Position numbers and translations under genes: made by a program. A DNA stretch of 64,000 bases from the NCBI GenBank assembly GCA_965204705.1, contig OZ242006.1, forward strand, positions 4,092,001 through 4,156,000. Reading direction: 5' to 3'. The notes beneath the pieces were generated by a model. The model saw only the letters and a program-made list of their open reading frames with translations, had not been told where the DNA came from and made no database searches. Every line of letters begins with the position of its first letter. Positions within the stretch are counted from its first letter, which is position 1. Source of the DNA: Bin5 sp965204705. Lineage in GTDB: Bacteria; Chloroflexota; Anaerolineae; Caldilineales; Caldilineaceae. This document shows, in pieces, positions 53,269 through 62,281 of the stretch.

Positions 53269-54297
53269 ATGACACGTCTGCCAGCATCAATGTCCTCCAC
53301 AGAGTCTCCCCTGCTGGAGGTACAGGATCTCAAAACCTACTTTTTTGTGGAAGAAGGGATCCTGAAAGCGGTGGACGGTGTGAGTTTCACCGTGAATCGA
53401 AATGAGACGCTGGGCCTGATTGGCGAGAGTGGCTCCGGCAAGAGCGTGACCGCCGCGTCAGTGATGCGCATCGTGTCGTCTCCGGGGAAGTTGGTGGAGG
53501 GACAGATCCTGCTGCACTCGGATGGGGAGGTCATTGATCTTGCGCAACTGAATCCCTCGGGCAGCGAGATTCGCAGCATACGCGGAAAAGATATCTCGAT
53601 AGTGTTTCAGGAGCCGATGACGAGCCTTTCCCCTGTGCATACCATAGGAAATCAGATCCGGGAATCAGTCCTGCTGCACCGCACGAATGACAAAGAGGAG
53701 GCGCAAGAAATCACGCTGGACATGCTGAACCGGGTAGGGATCGCCAATCCTGCGCAGCGAATAAACGCCTACCCGCACCAACTTTCGGGGGGAATGCGAC
53801 AGAGAGCGATGATCGCCATGGCCCTGTCGTGCCATCCACGGCTGCTGATAGCGGATGAGCCGACGACGGCGCTGGACGTTACGGTACAGGCGCAAATACT
53901 GGATCTGATCAAGGAATTGCAGGCACAGTTCCAGATGGCGGTGCTGTACATCACACACGATCTGGGGGTCATTGCGGAGACCTGCCACCGGGTCGCGGTG
54001 ATGTACCTGGGGAGGATCGTGGAGCTTGGCTCTGCGCGCGACATCTTTTACCGCCCGCTACATCCCTATACCACGCTATTACTGAAGTCGAGACCGCGAA
54101 TGACCCAGGGGGCCAGGGAGCGGCTGGAGTCGATAGAGGGCAACGTGCCGATACCGCTGGATCCACCGCTGGAATGCGGTTTTCGGGGGCGCTGTCCGGA
54201 GGCGATAAAGGGAGTCTGCGACATAAGTGTGCCTGAGCTCATTGAATGGGAAGAGGGTCATTGGGTGCGTTGCTTCTTATACGAAAAGACAAGGTAG
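53269..54297 (+). CDS. ABC transporter ATPase, DppD/OppD type
   Basis: A 342-residue peptide/oligosaccharide ABC ATPase. Walker A GESGSGKS (about residues 52-59), signature LSGGMRQR (about 167-174), Walker B LLIADEPTTALD (about 189-200), and the C-terminal Cys-rich motif with CGFRGRCPEAIKGVCD (about 303-318), typical of the Opp iron-sulfur-like tail. ATG 53269 and ATG 53290 are both possible; neither has a ribosome site. It powers the importer encoded upstream. Confidence 0.94.
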   Translation: MTRLPASMSSTESPLLEVQDLKTYFFVEEGILKAVDGVSFTVNRNETLGLIGESGSGKSVTAASVMRIVSSPGKLVEGQILLHSDGEVIDLAQLNPSGSEIRSIRGKDISIVFQEPMTSLSPVHTIGNQIRESVLLHRTNDKEEAQEITLDMLNRVGIANPAQRINAYPHQLSGGMRQRAMIAMALSCHPRLLIADEPTTALDVTVQAQILDLIKELQAQFQMAVLYITHDLGVIAETCHRVAVMYLGRIVELGSARDIFYRPLHPYTTLLLKSRPRMTQGARERLESIEGNVPIPLDPPLECGFRGRCPEAIKGVCDISVPELIEWEEGHWVRCFLYEKTR

Positions 54298-54299
54298 CA

Positions 54300-55421
54300 A
54301 TGGAAACTGCACAGCAACGCGATGCCGGACGCCGGGATAATGACGAGGTTATCCTTGAGGTCAGGAACCTGAGGAAATACTTTCCGGTTCAGAAGGGCCT
54401 GTTCAAGCGAGAAACTGGATGGGTGAAGGCGGTGGACGACGTTAGCTTTCGGATCGGTCGCGGCGAGACTGTCGGACTGGTGGGCGAGACCGGGTGCGGC
54501 AAGACGACGCTGGGCCGGTGTGTAATGCGGTTGTACAGGCCGTTGGCGGGCCAGATCCTCTATCAGTATGAGGCCGACAACGGACATAATGCGGAAGTGG
54601 ACCTGGCACTGTTGTCAAGCAGCGAATTGAGGCCGCTGCGGCGGGACATTCAGATGATCTTTCAGGACCCGTATTCTTCGCTGAACCCGCGCTGGACGGT
54701 ATTCGATATCATCAGCGAACCGATCAGGGCAAACAACCTGGCCAGCGGCAAAGAGTTAGAGGACCGGGTCATCTACCTGATGGAGGTCACGGGCCTGGAA
54801 CCGCACTACCTGAGGCGGTACCCGCACGCCTTTTCCGGAGGCCAGCGCCAGAGGATCGGGATCGCCCGGTCGCTGGCGACGAATCCGCGGCTGATCGTGG
54901 CCGATGAGCCGGTGTCTGCATTGGATGTGTCGATACAGGCGCAGATACTGAATCTGCTGGGAGATCTGCAGAAGGAATTTGGGCTTAGCTATCTGTTTAT
55001 CGCCCACGACTTGAGTGTCGTGAACTATGTATCGGATTGGGTGGCGGTGATGTACGTGGGGCAGCTGGTTGAGCTGGCGACGACGCAAGCCCTCTACGCT
55101 GAACCGAAGCATCCGTACACAGAGGCGTTGCTGTCGTCGGTACCGATCTCAGACCCCGATCTGGTGCGGGAGCGGATCGTGCTGACGGGAGAAATCCCGG
55201 ACCCATCCAACCCACCGCCCGGCTGCTACTTTCACCCGCGCTGTCCGTATGCTGAAGAGGTGTGCCGGAATGAGTCTCCCCCTTGGGAAGAAGTGGCGCC
55301 GGATCACTATGCCGCCTGCCACTTTGCCAAGGAACTAACCTTGCGGGGCTTGGACCAGCCTGACGAAAACCAGTGGCGAGTGGCAAGTGATCACCACATT
55401 CCGCCTACCGCTGGCCACTGA
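54300..55421 (+). CDS. ABC transporter ATPase, DppF/OppF type
   Basis: About 373 residues. Walker A GETGCGKTT (about 63-71), signature FSGGQRQR (about 180-187), Walker B LIVADEPVSALD (about 202-213), and C-terminal CYFHPRCPYAEEVCRNE. ATG 54300 comes three nucleotides after the DppD-type stop, with AAGG overlapping that end; the longer frame from 54246 overlaps the previous gene. The last 15 or so codons (ending VASDHHIPPTAGH) read through a GTGGCGAGTGGCAAG-like intergenic word, suggesting the stop has been moved by repeat growth. Confidence 0.94.
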   Translation: METAQQRDAGRRDNDEVILEVRNLRKYFPVQKGLFKRETGWVKAVDDVSFRIGRGETVGLVGETGCGKTTLGRCVMRLYRPLAGQILYQYEADNGHNAEVDLALLSSSELRPLRRDIQMIFQDPYSSLNPRWTVFDIISEPIRANNLASGKELEDRVIYLMEVTGLEPHYLRRYPHAFSGGQRQRIGIARSLATNPRLIVADEPVSALDVSIQAQILNLLGDLQKEFGLSYLFIAHDLSVVNYVSDWVAVMYVGQLVELATTQALYAEPKHPYTEALLSSVPISDPDLVRERIVLTGEIPDPSNPPPGCYFHPRCPYAEEVCRNESPPWEEVAPDHYAACHFAKELTLRGLDQPDENQWRVASDHHIPPTAGH

Positions 55422-55449
55422 CTTGGTCACACTTGGAGGCAAACCAACT

Positions 55450-56856
55450 ATGACCACAATGCTGTTCTTTGACGATTTCTATCTGAATCGCTGGGAGAAT
55501 CTCCGGCGGCGCGTCGGGGAGCCGGAGTTGGAGCCGGAGGCCACCTTCATAGACCCCGCTCACGGCCTCGCTTCAGGATATCCCACCGTTTTTCGCACCG
55601 AGACAGGGGCGTGGCGCTGCCTCTACCAGGGCAAGTCAATTTCCCACATGCCGGCCAAAATCTCGTTTCCGCTCATTGCCGAGAGCGACGACGGCATCCA
55701 CTGGGAGATCCCGGACCTGACCGATAAGGTTCCCATACCTGACAGGGCATTCCCCAATCAAGTAATTCCCATGGACCGATTCGGGCAGTGGGACCACTAC
55801 TTTGACGAAAGGGCTGATGATCCGCAGGAGCGTCTGAAGGGCCTCGTCACCACCAAAATAGGCGCCCTGCTGTACACATCGCCGGATGGCACGGTGTGGC
55901 GGGAAGTCGAGGGCGTAGAGTGGCGGCCTGGCTCGCCAGATCCCCCCAGTATGGCGTTCTGGAACGAGTTGCGCCAGTCCTATGTCATCATGGCGCGCCC
56001 CGGCCGCAACCCGCATCCTCGACGGCTGGCCGTCTCCGAGACGAAGGACTGGCGATCCTTCGGCGAGGAGGAGTTGACCCTGCGCGCCGATGCCCTGGAC
56101 CTGCCCCTCACCGAACTCTATGGGAATCCTGCGTTTCCTTACGAAGACATGTTCGTCGGGTTCGTATGGGTCTACAACACCGTACCGTACCGGGCGGACG
56201 ACCCGACGACGCACCGCAAGTATTACGGTGGCAGGACCTATAGCCAGTTATCCTACAGCTACAACGGCTGGCACTTTCATCGCTCGCTGCGGGACCCGTT
56301 CATCCCCAACGCTCCCACAGGCGAGTTGGGCGCCGGCATAATGCGGCCAATGTCGATGATTATAGATGATGACCAGTGCATTCGTATCTACTCCAGCGCT
56401 TCGAAGCTGGAGCATGGATATCACATTCAGGGCTCCGACTTGGGCGGGCACGTGATGCACCGGCTGCGACTGGACGGCTTCATGTATCTGGAGTCGGCTG
56501 GCGGCCCAGGCATTCTGGGCACACGTCCGCTGTTCTGGCGCGGCGGGGCGTTACGCCTTAACCTGCAGTCGGGGCATGAGACCCGCGTGCAGGTGACCGA
56601 CATACAGGGCAAAACCATCGAGGGATATGGATTTGAAGATTGCCTGCCTTTCGCTGGCGATGAGCTGTACTGGGAGCCGCGCTGGAAGAACGGCATCAGC
56701 ATGGCCTCTTTGAGCAATCGGATGCTGCGCCTTGAAGTCAGTCTTGAGAACGCCCGCCTGTACGCGATACGCGGCGACTTGGTCGCCGCTGGCAGCAGGG
56801 ACGTTCGGCGCTACCAGGAGACCGGGGAACTACCGAGGCCTATTCCAGGCGGTTGA
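55450..56856 (+). CDS. GH32/GH43-like five-bladed propeller protein
   Basis: About 468 residues, resembling the N-terminal propeller of glycoside hydrolases. Repeated strands with W and acidic residues are seen: SDDGIHWEIPD (about 79-89), TSPDGTVWREV (about 141-151), SETKDWRSFG (about 196-205) and SYNGWHFHRS (about 273-282). ATG 55450 is preceded by TTGGAGG; the frame to 55387 overlaps the previous gene. It lacks a signal peptide, so it is probably cytoplasmic. It closes the plus-strand island after the ATPases. Catalytic residues and substrate could not be assigned. Confidence 0.78.
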   Translation: MTTMLFFDDFYLNRWENLRRRVGEPELEPEATFIDPAHGLASGYPTVFRTETGAWRCLYQGKSISHMPAKISFPLIAESDDGIHWEIPDLTDKVPIPDRAFPNQVIPMDRFGQWDHYFDERADDPQERLKGLVTTKIGALLYTSPDGTVWREVEGVEWRPGSPDPPSMAFWNELRQSYVIMARPGRNPHPRRLAVSETKDWRSFGEEELTLRADALDLPLTELYGNPAFPYEDMFVGFVWVYNTVPYRADDPTTHRKYYGGRTYSQLSYSYNGWHFHRSLRDPFIPNAPTGELGAGIMRPMSMIIDDDQCIRIYSSASKLEHGYHIQGSDLGGHVMHRLRLDGFMYLESAGGPGILGTRPLFWRGGALRLNLQSGHETRVQVTDIQGKTIEGYGFEDCLPFAGDELYWEPRWKNGISMASLSNRMLRLEVSLENARLYAIRGDLVAAGSRDVRRYQETGELPRPIPGG

Positions 56857-57061
56857 GTCCAACGGTTGAATATGGCAGTCAGTTGTTTCGTTGCCAGGCG
56901 AGCGGCTCCGGCGAACAAATGTGAATTCTATTTGACACCCTGACTCTACGCCGGTTCACGCAAGTGCAACGCGGGCGTTTCGCCTGCTCTGACGCAATTC
57001 CAAATACGAAGAAAGCGGGATTCCTGTGAGGGCAAAGTAGGGGAGGGAGGAAGACCAGTCC

Positions 57062-57499
57062 GTGGGATTTTTCCTCAGCGTACTGTTGGTGGTTGCTGGT
57101 GTTGCCATTGTAGTGTGGCTTGTCACCGTATACACGAGACAGGTCGCAGCAGCAGCGCTGACAGACCCGTTCCGCGCCGGTGAGGAAATCCTGGAGGGGC
57201 GCGTCCCGGCGAAGTGGGTAGCGCAGATTGAGCGGCGCCAGGCCCTGCGAGGTGTACTGCGCCTCATCGGACGCGACGTTTCTGCCAAGAAACTCATCCT
57301 GTCGAAGATCGACAAGCTCTATCGCTTCTTCGAAAACAGCCCCTTCTTCGAGAATGACAGTGTGCGTCAACTTATGCTCACCGAACTGCGCGAAACCCGT
57401 GCGCGTTGGGCGGGAATGACGTGGGAATCGCTGATGGCGGAGCTTGACGAAATGGCAGTGGCTCTTGGCGATCAGACAGTTGACAGCAACCAAGACTAA
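57062..57499 (+). CDS. Small single-pass membrane protein, unknown function
   Basis: A 145-residue protein with one N-terminal helix (GFFLSVLLVVAGVAIVVWLVTVY, residues 2-24) and a charged, helical cytoplasmic part. GTG 57062 has AGGGAGG upstream. No family recognised. It stands alone, separated by 205 bp from the preceding gene and convergent with the ribokinase gene. Confidence 0.7.
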   Translation: MGFFLSVLLVVAGVAIVVWLVTVYTRQVAAAALTDPFRAGEEILEGRVPAKWVAQIERRQALRGVLRLIGRDVSAKKLILSKIDKLYRFFENSPFFENDSVRQLMLTELRETRARWAGMTWESLMAELDEMAVALGDQTVDSNQD

Positions 57500-57621
57500 C
57501 CGCCGAATATGTATGTCTGATCGTCTGCGGGCGAGGACGTCGTCCGGCTGTTCAGGGCAGGCGATCGCCCCATCGAACGAGAAACGGCACAGGCGCCCCA
57601 AAGGTATGACGTCCTTTTTGG

Positions 57622-57677
57622 GCGGTCGGGCCTTCGGCCCTCCCTTGTGCGGGGGGACTCCCCCCGCAACGCCCCCC
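57622..57677 (-). repeat. 56-bp palindromic core repeat, solo copy between convergent genes
   Basis: Minus-strand copy of the core at 8803-8858, with GACT in place of GAAT at the centre on this reading. It lies in the gap between the small membrane protein (plus, ending 57499) and ribokinase (minus, ending 57761), where its two strong hairpins could end transcription from both sides. Confidence 0.85.
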
Positions 57678-57760
57678 TTGTAGACACGCCCCGCCGAACT
57701 TACGCCGCCACACGCACAGGGTCGCCCGCCATCTGAACACTAAGAACCAGAATCTGACTA

Positions 57761-58669
57761 CTACCCGTTGACCATCGCCCGCGTCGCAAGTGCGGGAATC
57801 ACACCGAGCGCCTGGCAGGCGAATGCGCCGCAGCGGTTGGCAAAGGCGACCGCCTCCTCAAGGCTATTCCCTTCAGCCAGCGCCACCGCCAGCCCCGCAT
57901 TGAAGGCATCCCCCGCGCCGGTCGTATCAACCACGTCAACCGCAACGCCCGCAACCGCATTCAGTCCGTCCTCTGTCAGTATTAGGGCGCCCTTCTCACC
58001 CATCGTAACGATCAGATTGCCAACCCCGCGTGCGCGCAGTTGCCTGGCCAGCTCTTCGGTATCTGAGGGGTCGTCCGGCGCCAGGCCCAGTAGTATGCGC
58101 AGCTCGGTCTCGTTCGGTGACAGGTAGTCGACATTCTGCAGGACGCTCTCGTCAAGGGCCGGCGCCGGCGCCGGATTGAGGATCGTGCGCACGCCATGCT
58201 TCTTGCCCAACGCCATCGCCCGCGCCGCCGCCTCCACCGGAATCTCCAGCACCGACATCACCACGTCGCTGCGGGCAATCTGCTCTTCAACCTGATCGAC
58301 AAACGCGCTGTCCATCAACTCGTTCGCGCCCATGTCGAGGATGATACCGTTCTCGCCCTCGGCATTCAGAATGATAAAGCCCACGCCCGTGGCCATCTCC
58401 TCTGTCCTCTGCAGGTAGGCCGTGTCGACGCCCTCTTGGGCATAGAGATCGGTCGCGATATCCCCCAGCCTGTCATTGCCGATGATGCCGGCAAAGTGGG
58501 CCTGCGCGCCCAGCCGGGCCACGCCGACAGCCTGATTGGAGCCTTTGCCCCCCGGCCCCATGTCAAAGTCGGAACCGACCAGTGTCTCGCCAAAGACTGG
58601 CATGCGCCCGGTCCGCAAAGTCATGCCCACGGCGAAGCTGCCGACAACGGTTATTTCGGGCTTGGTCAT
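57761..58669 (-). CDS. rbsK: Ribokinase-like PfkB-family carbohydrate kinase
   Basis: A 302-residue kinase. The ribokinase N-terminal glycine motif FDMGPGGKGSNQAVGVARLGAQ (about residues 35-56) and the C-terminal PfkB signature VVDTTGAGDAFNAGLAVAL (about 241-259), with the catalytic Asp in GAGD, are both present. It phosphorylates a pentose or related sugar at the terminal hydroxyl, using ATP. Last gene of the five-gene minus-strand sugar operon, 53 nt after the ferritin-like gene. Confidence 0.88.
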   Translation of the reverse strand: MTKPEITVVGSFAVGMTLRTGRMPVFGETLVGSDFDMGPGGKGSNQAVGVARLGAQAHFAGIIGNDRLGDIATDLYAQEGVDTAYLQRTEEMATGVGFIILNAEGENGIILDMGANELMDSAFVDQVEEQIARSDVVMSVLEIPVEAAARAMALGKKHGVRTILNPAPAPALDESVLQNVDYLSPNETELRILLGLAPDDPSDTEELARQLRARGVGNLIVTMGEKGALILTEDGLNAVAGVAVDVVDTTGAGDAFNAGLAVALAEGNSLEEAVAFANRCGAFACQALGVIPALATRAMVNG

Positions 58670-58722
58670 CGGAGGGTCTCTCTTTCGCTGTAAGTGTAGT
58701 CAACTGGGGGGAGCTGTTGCGG

Positions 58723-60072
58723 TCAGCCGGGTTGGGTTGCCCCGGCCGGTTGGCTCACGCCAGCCTCTCCCGCTTTGGCGATCATCGCGTCTGCAACCTG
58801 ACGAATCTCGGCCCGTTCGGCGTCGGTGGCCGCGGCGATCTCCTCCGCGACCAGCTCGTCGCAACGCCGGTGCAGGCCGTCCATGTCGGGGATGAGTTCG
58901 GGGAACTTCTGGTGGAGTGCAGTGTGCCAGCGCTTGCCGTAGGCGGCGTGAATGGTCTCGTCGGCCCAGTCAAACTCCATGTCGTGCTGGCTCATCCTGT
59001 CCTGATACTGCGAAAATGCTTCCGCCCGCTTGACCTTGTTGCCGATGTTCTTGGTTTCGAAGTAGTGCAGCATGCCCAGCCGAATGATCGGCTCCTGCCC
59101 GGCCGCGCTGTCGTAGATGTAGCTGCCCAGCGGCATCTCCTGCAGTTCAAAGCCCCAGGCTCGCAGCCGCTCATAGCCCATTAGCACGTGGCGGCTCTCG
59201 TCGTAGGTCCAGCGCGCGGCATCGTAGATGTATTCCCAATCGAGATCTTCGGCGAAGGCGTGCAGGATGGCGCCGCCCGTTTCCACGGCCCATACTTCGT
59301 TCAGATGACTGACACCGCTGCGCAGCTGCAGGTTGATCCCCTCACCGTAGGCAAAGTTTGAATCGACGATGTCGGGCCAGTAGTAGTGACAGAGATGGAA
59401 GCGTGGGTCCCGCGCCGGAATCTCCGCCAGCTTGAAGGGGCGGCGTCCGGGCAGGTCGTTCGGCGTCGGCGCCTCGTGAGGCGCGACCAGCGTCAATCCG
59501 CCCACCTGGTCCAACTGCTCCGTCAGCGCCGAGGCCCAACTCTCCGCCTCTTGTCTGTGTTCAGGATCAGACCCAACCATGGCTTCCGCCTGGCCTTCCA
59601 ACCACGCAATCTGCGCCTCTTTCTCCACGATCGCCAGGTTGAGGGCGCGCAGAATCGGCCCGTCGCTGAGGTCGTCGGCGCAGTCGACGTAACTCCGGTA
59701 GGCGGCCAGCAGGGCAGGCTTGAAGACCCGCAGCAGCGCGAGAATGAAGGCCTGTGCGCTGGGTGCGTTTATCGATTCATCGAAGACCCCGACGAGAGGC
59801 GCGTCTTCGCCGATTTCAAGCATGCGCCTGGGGTATCGCAGCTCGAAGACCCTTTCGCGCAGCGCATGCGCTGTCAGCGTATCCTGCCACGTGAAACGCG
59901 GCAGCGTCATCTTCGCTTCCAGCGCGGCGATGCCGGCCAGCCAGGCCGACTGGCTGATGATCAGTGACCGCTCACACAGATAGAAGCGTTTGAGAATCGT
60001 CGCCGCGTCCAGACGCAGAAAACGCGCGCGGGAGTGCTCCCCTGGCAGATAGCGGTTATTGTTGTCGGTCAT
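58723..60072 (-). CDS. DUF455-like ferritin-fold protein
   Basis: A 449-residue protein. Helical throughout, with two ExxH motifs, ESRH in WTYDESRHVLMGYERL (about residue 293) and ETIH in WADETIHAAYGKRW (about residue 375), each set among acidic residues, as expected for a di-iron ferritin-like site. Further glutamates in EVWAVETGG (about 255-263) could complete the site. ATG 60072 is 58 nt after the MalG-like permease. DUF455 proteins are poorly characterised; oxidase or hydroxylase activity is a guess. Its place between sugar permeases and ribokinase is unusual. Confidence 0.75.
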   Translation of the reverse strand: MTDNNNRYLPGEHSRARFLRLDAATILKRFYLCERSLIISQSAWLAGIAALEAKMTLPRFTWQDTLTAHALRERVFELRYPRRMLEIGEDAPLVGVFDESINAPSAQAFILALLRVFKPALLAAYRSYVDCADDLSDGPILRALNLAIVEKEAQIAWLEGQAEAMVGSDPEHRQEAESWASALTEQLDQVGGLTLVAPHEAPTPNDLPGRRPFKLAEIPARDPRFHLCHYYWPDIVDSNFAYGEGINLQLRSGVSHLNEVWAVETGGAILHAFAEDLDWEYIYDAARWTYDESRHVLMGYERLRAWGFELQEMPLGSYIYDSAAGQEPIIRLGMLHYFETKNIGNKVKRAEAFSQYQDRMSQHDMEFDWADETIHAAYGKRWHTALHQKFPELIPDMDGLHRRCDELVAEEIAAATDAERAEIRQVADAMIAKAGEAGVSQPAGATQPG

Positions 60073-60130
60073 TGTTCCACTCTTAAGTGTCTGTTACTCT
60101 TTGCGATGCAACGACTTGGTGACTTTGCAC

Positions 60131-60976
60131 CTAACCCTTGACCGCGCCAGCTGTCAGGCCGCTTATCATGTACCGCTGCAGGAACAGGAAGAAGATGAGG
60201 CCCGGCACAATGATCAACACCGCCATCGCCATGATGTTGCCCCAAACCACCGATCCTGCGATACCCACAAAGAAGTTGATGCCGACTGAGAGCGGGTATT
60301 TCTCCTGGTCCTTCATCATCGTCAGCGCAAACATGAACTCCTGCCACGCGATTGTGAAGGCGAACAGCGCCACCGCGGCGATTCCAGGCGCCGCCACCGG
60401 CAGAAAAACGCGGCGAATCGCCCCCACGCGACTACACCCGTCGATCATCGCCGAGTCTTCCAGCTCGCGCGGAACCGTGTCGAAATAGCCCTTGAGCATC
60501 CATGTCGAAAATGGCAGTGCCCCCATTGTATAGACGATGATCAGACCCGCATAGGTGTTAACAAGATTGAGGCGAGTCAAAGTGACGAACAGAGGGATCA
60601 GCATCAGCACGCCCGGGAACATCTGGCCTGCGATCAGCCAGACGCCCAGCGAACGGCGCATGCGGAACTGAAACCGAGACAGCGCGTACGCGCCCAGCGT
60701 GGTCAGCACCAGCGCCAGCAAAGTCGTGACGGTGGCGATATAGAGGCTGTTGAGAAAATAGCGCCCGGCCGGCGTCTCGGTGAGGACGTAGTTGTAATTG
60801 GCCAGTGTGGGTTCCTTGGGAAGAAGCACAGGAACCCTCGTGAAGATTTCAGGACGCGCCTTAAACGAGCTGGCCAGCATCCAATAGAACGGAAACGCCG
60901 TAAAGGTGCTGATGATCAGCAACCAGCCATACGCGAGCACATAGCGTCCCAGCCGGCGGCGAACAAACTGTTCCAT
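60131..60976 (-). CDS. Carbohydrate ABC transporter permease, MalG type
   Basis: A 281-residue permease with six helices. EAA loop ELEDSAMIDGCSRVGAIRRVFLPVAAPG (about residues 170-197) and C-terminal RYMISGLTAGAVKG typical of MalG. It starts 11 nt after the stop of the MalF-like gene. Confidence 0.94.
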   Translation of the reverse strand: MEQFVRRRLGRYVLAYGWLLIISTFTAFPFYWMLASSFKARPEIFTRVPVLLPKEPTLANYNYVLTETPAGRYFLNSLYIATVTTLLALVLTTLGAYALSRFQFRMRRSLGVWLIAGQMFPGVLMLIPLFVTLTRLNLVNTYAGLIIVYTMGALPFSTWMLKGYFDTVPRELEDSAMIDGCSRVGAIRRVFLPVAAPGIAAVALFAFTIAWQEFMFALTMMKDQEKYPLSVGINFFVGIAGSVVWGNIMAMAVLIIVPGLIFFLFLQRYMISGLTAGAVKG

Positions 60977-60987
60977 CTGAATCTCTC

Positions 60988-61932
60988 CTATTCGACGTCT
61001 TCCAGAACCTGCCGCGTATATAATGTGATCGGCAAGAGCAGCAAAACCAACATGATTACCCCCACGGCCGAAGCATACCCTATCTTGAAGAACCGAAAGG
61101 CGTTCAGATAGGACATGATCGACAGCAACATCGTCGTGTCGCCCGGACCCCCGCCAGTCAGAACGTAGACGCTGTCGAAATGATTGAATGCCCAGATCGT
61201 GGTCAACAGAATGGCGATCTTGCCAACGCGATTGAGAAGAGGAACGGTGATGTAGCGAAAACGCCCCAGGACGCCGGCGCCATCGATCGCGCCCGCCTCG
61301 TAGAGTTCCTCAGGCACCGTCTGCAGGCCGGCCAAAAGCATAACGATAGAAAAGGGCAGCAGCTTCCAGACGGCCACAATCATCGTGGCAATCAGAGCCG
61401 TATTCTTGTCACCGAGCCAGCCTATATTGCGGTCTGTCAAACCCAATTCCAACAATACATAGTTCAACATGCCGAAATGCGGGTCGAAGATCCAGCGCCA
61501 CGTCAGCGCGGCAACGACAGCCGGACAAACCCAGGGAATCAGCGCAAGACCCCGGAACAGGCCCCGCAGAGGGATATTCTCATTCAGTGCGATCGCGGTA
61601 AACAGTCCCAACAGATAAGTGATAACAACGATGCCAACGGTCCAGATAATATTGTTGGTCAGCGCTCCCCAGAATAGCGTGTCGTTCGTCGTCAATTCGA
61701 TGAAATTAAGTGTGCCAACCAGGGTTGTATCTTTGTTGTAGAGATTGTACTTGGTGAAGGCGAGATAGATCCCGCGCAAGAGCGGATACACCGTCAGCAG
61801 CAATAGCGGAATGACTGTCGGCAGCAGGTAATAGTAGGGAGTAATGTGGCGATTGCTCAGGCGGCGCGAAAGGCGTTCAAGCCCTTCGGGCAAGGGAACG
61901 GAAAACGTTTTCGTAGACACGTTTGCCTCCAA
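60988..61932 (-). CDS. Carbohydrate ABC transporter permease, MalF type
   Basis: A 314-residue permease. First helix at about 31-52 (YYYLLPTVIPLLLLTVYPLLRG), EAA loop ELYEAGAIDGAGVLGRFRYITVPLLNRVG (about 209-237). GGTTGGAGG lies just upstream of ATG 61932. Second gene of the sugar operon, after the disrupted binding-protein gene. Confidence 0.94.
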   Translation of the reverse strand: MEANVSTKTFSVPLPEGLERLSRRLSNRHITPYYYLLPTVIPLLLLTVYPLLRGIYLAFTKYNLYNKDTTLVGTLNFIELTTNDTLFWGALTNNIIWTVGIVVITYLLGLFTAIALNENIPLRGLFRGLALIPWVCPAVVAALTWRWIFDPHFGMLNYVLLELGLTDRNIGWLGDKNTALIATMIVAVWKLLPFSIVMLLAGLQTVPEELYEAGAIDGAGVLGRFRYITVPLLNRVGKIAILLTTIWAFNHFDSVYVLTGGGPGDTTMLLSIMSYLNAFRFFKIGYASAVGVIMLVLLLLPITLYTRQVLEDVE

Positions 61933-62277
61933 CCAGACTTCAGTGACCTCAGGTCAAACGGCGAGGGTGGTCACTGCAAAAGAGGGCGACCCGGGAATCG
62001 CGGCAAAGTAGAACTGATGCAGGCCCATATTGGCGCTTGCGCTATGAATCTGCCAAAGCCTTCGACTTCGGTTCAAAACAGTAGACAGGGGTTACCCCTG
62101 TCTACTGTCCATCCAGAGCCCTGCCCTCCTACAAGGGCAGGGTTTCGAACCATTCGAAGCGTATCCTGACTGATCAGCGCAGGAAAAGGGAGAAACCACC
62201 CCGGCGACTGGATAAAGGGAGCACCGGCTCGCTAGCCCGCCGGCTGAGTTTCCTCTCTGCTCCTCGCCGACGGCGGG
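61933..62277. other. 345-bp binding-protein/permease gap with hairpins
   Basis: No gene is seen. It contains three inverted repeats: 62079-62107, 62119-62142 and 62232-62281. Confidence 0.6.
62079..62142 (-). promoter_or_regulatory. Pair of strong intercistronic hairpins
   Basis: CAGTAGACAGGGG (62079-62091) pairs perfectly with CCCCTGTCTACTG (62095-62107), a 13-bp stem with a 3-nt loop. Eleven bases on, CCCTGCCCT (62119-62127) pairs with AGGGCAGGG (62134-62142). Confidence 0.7.
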
Positions 62278-62281
62278 CTAG
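62232..62281 (-). promoter_or_regulatory. Hairpin at the end of the binding-protein gene
   Basis: CTAGCCCGCCG (62232-62242) and CGGCGGGCTAG (62271-62281) form an 11-bp stem with a 28-nt loop; the stop codon of the gene is inside one arm. No U-tract follows. Confidence 0.6.

Noticed and set aside
56879..57601. 240-residue minus-strand open frame
   Set aside because: Composition is unlike a real protein and it is antisense to a better-supported small membrane protein with a ribosome site.
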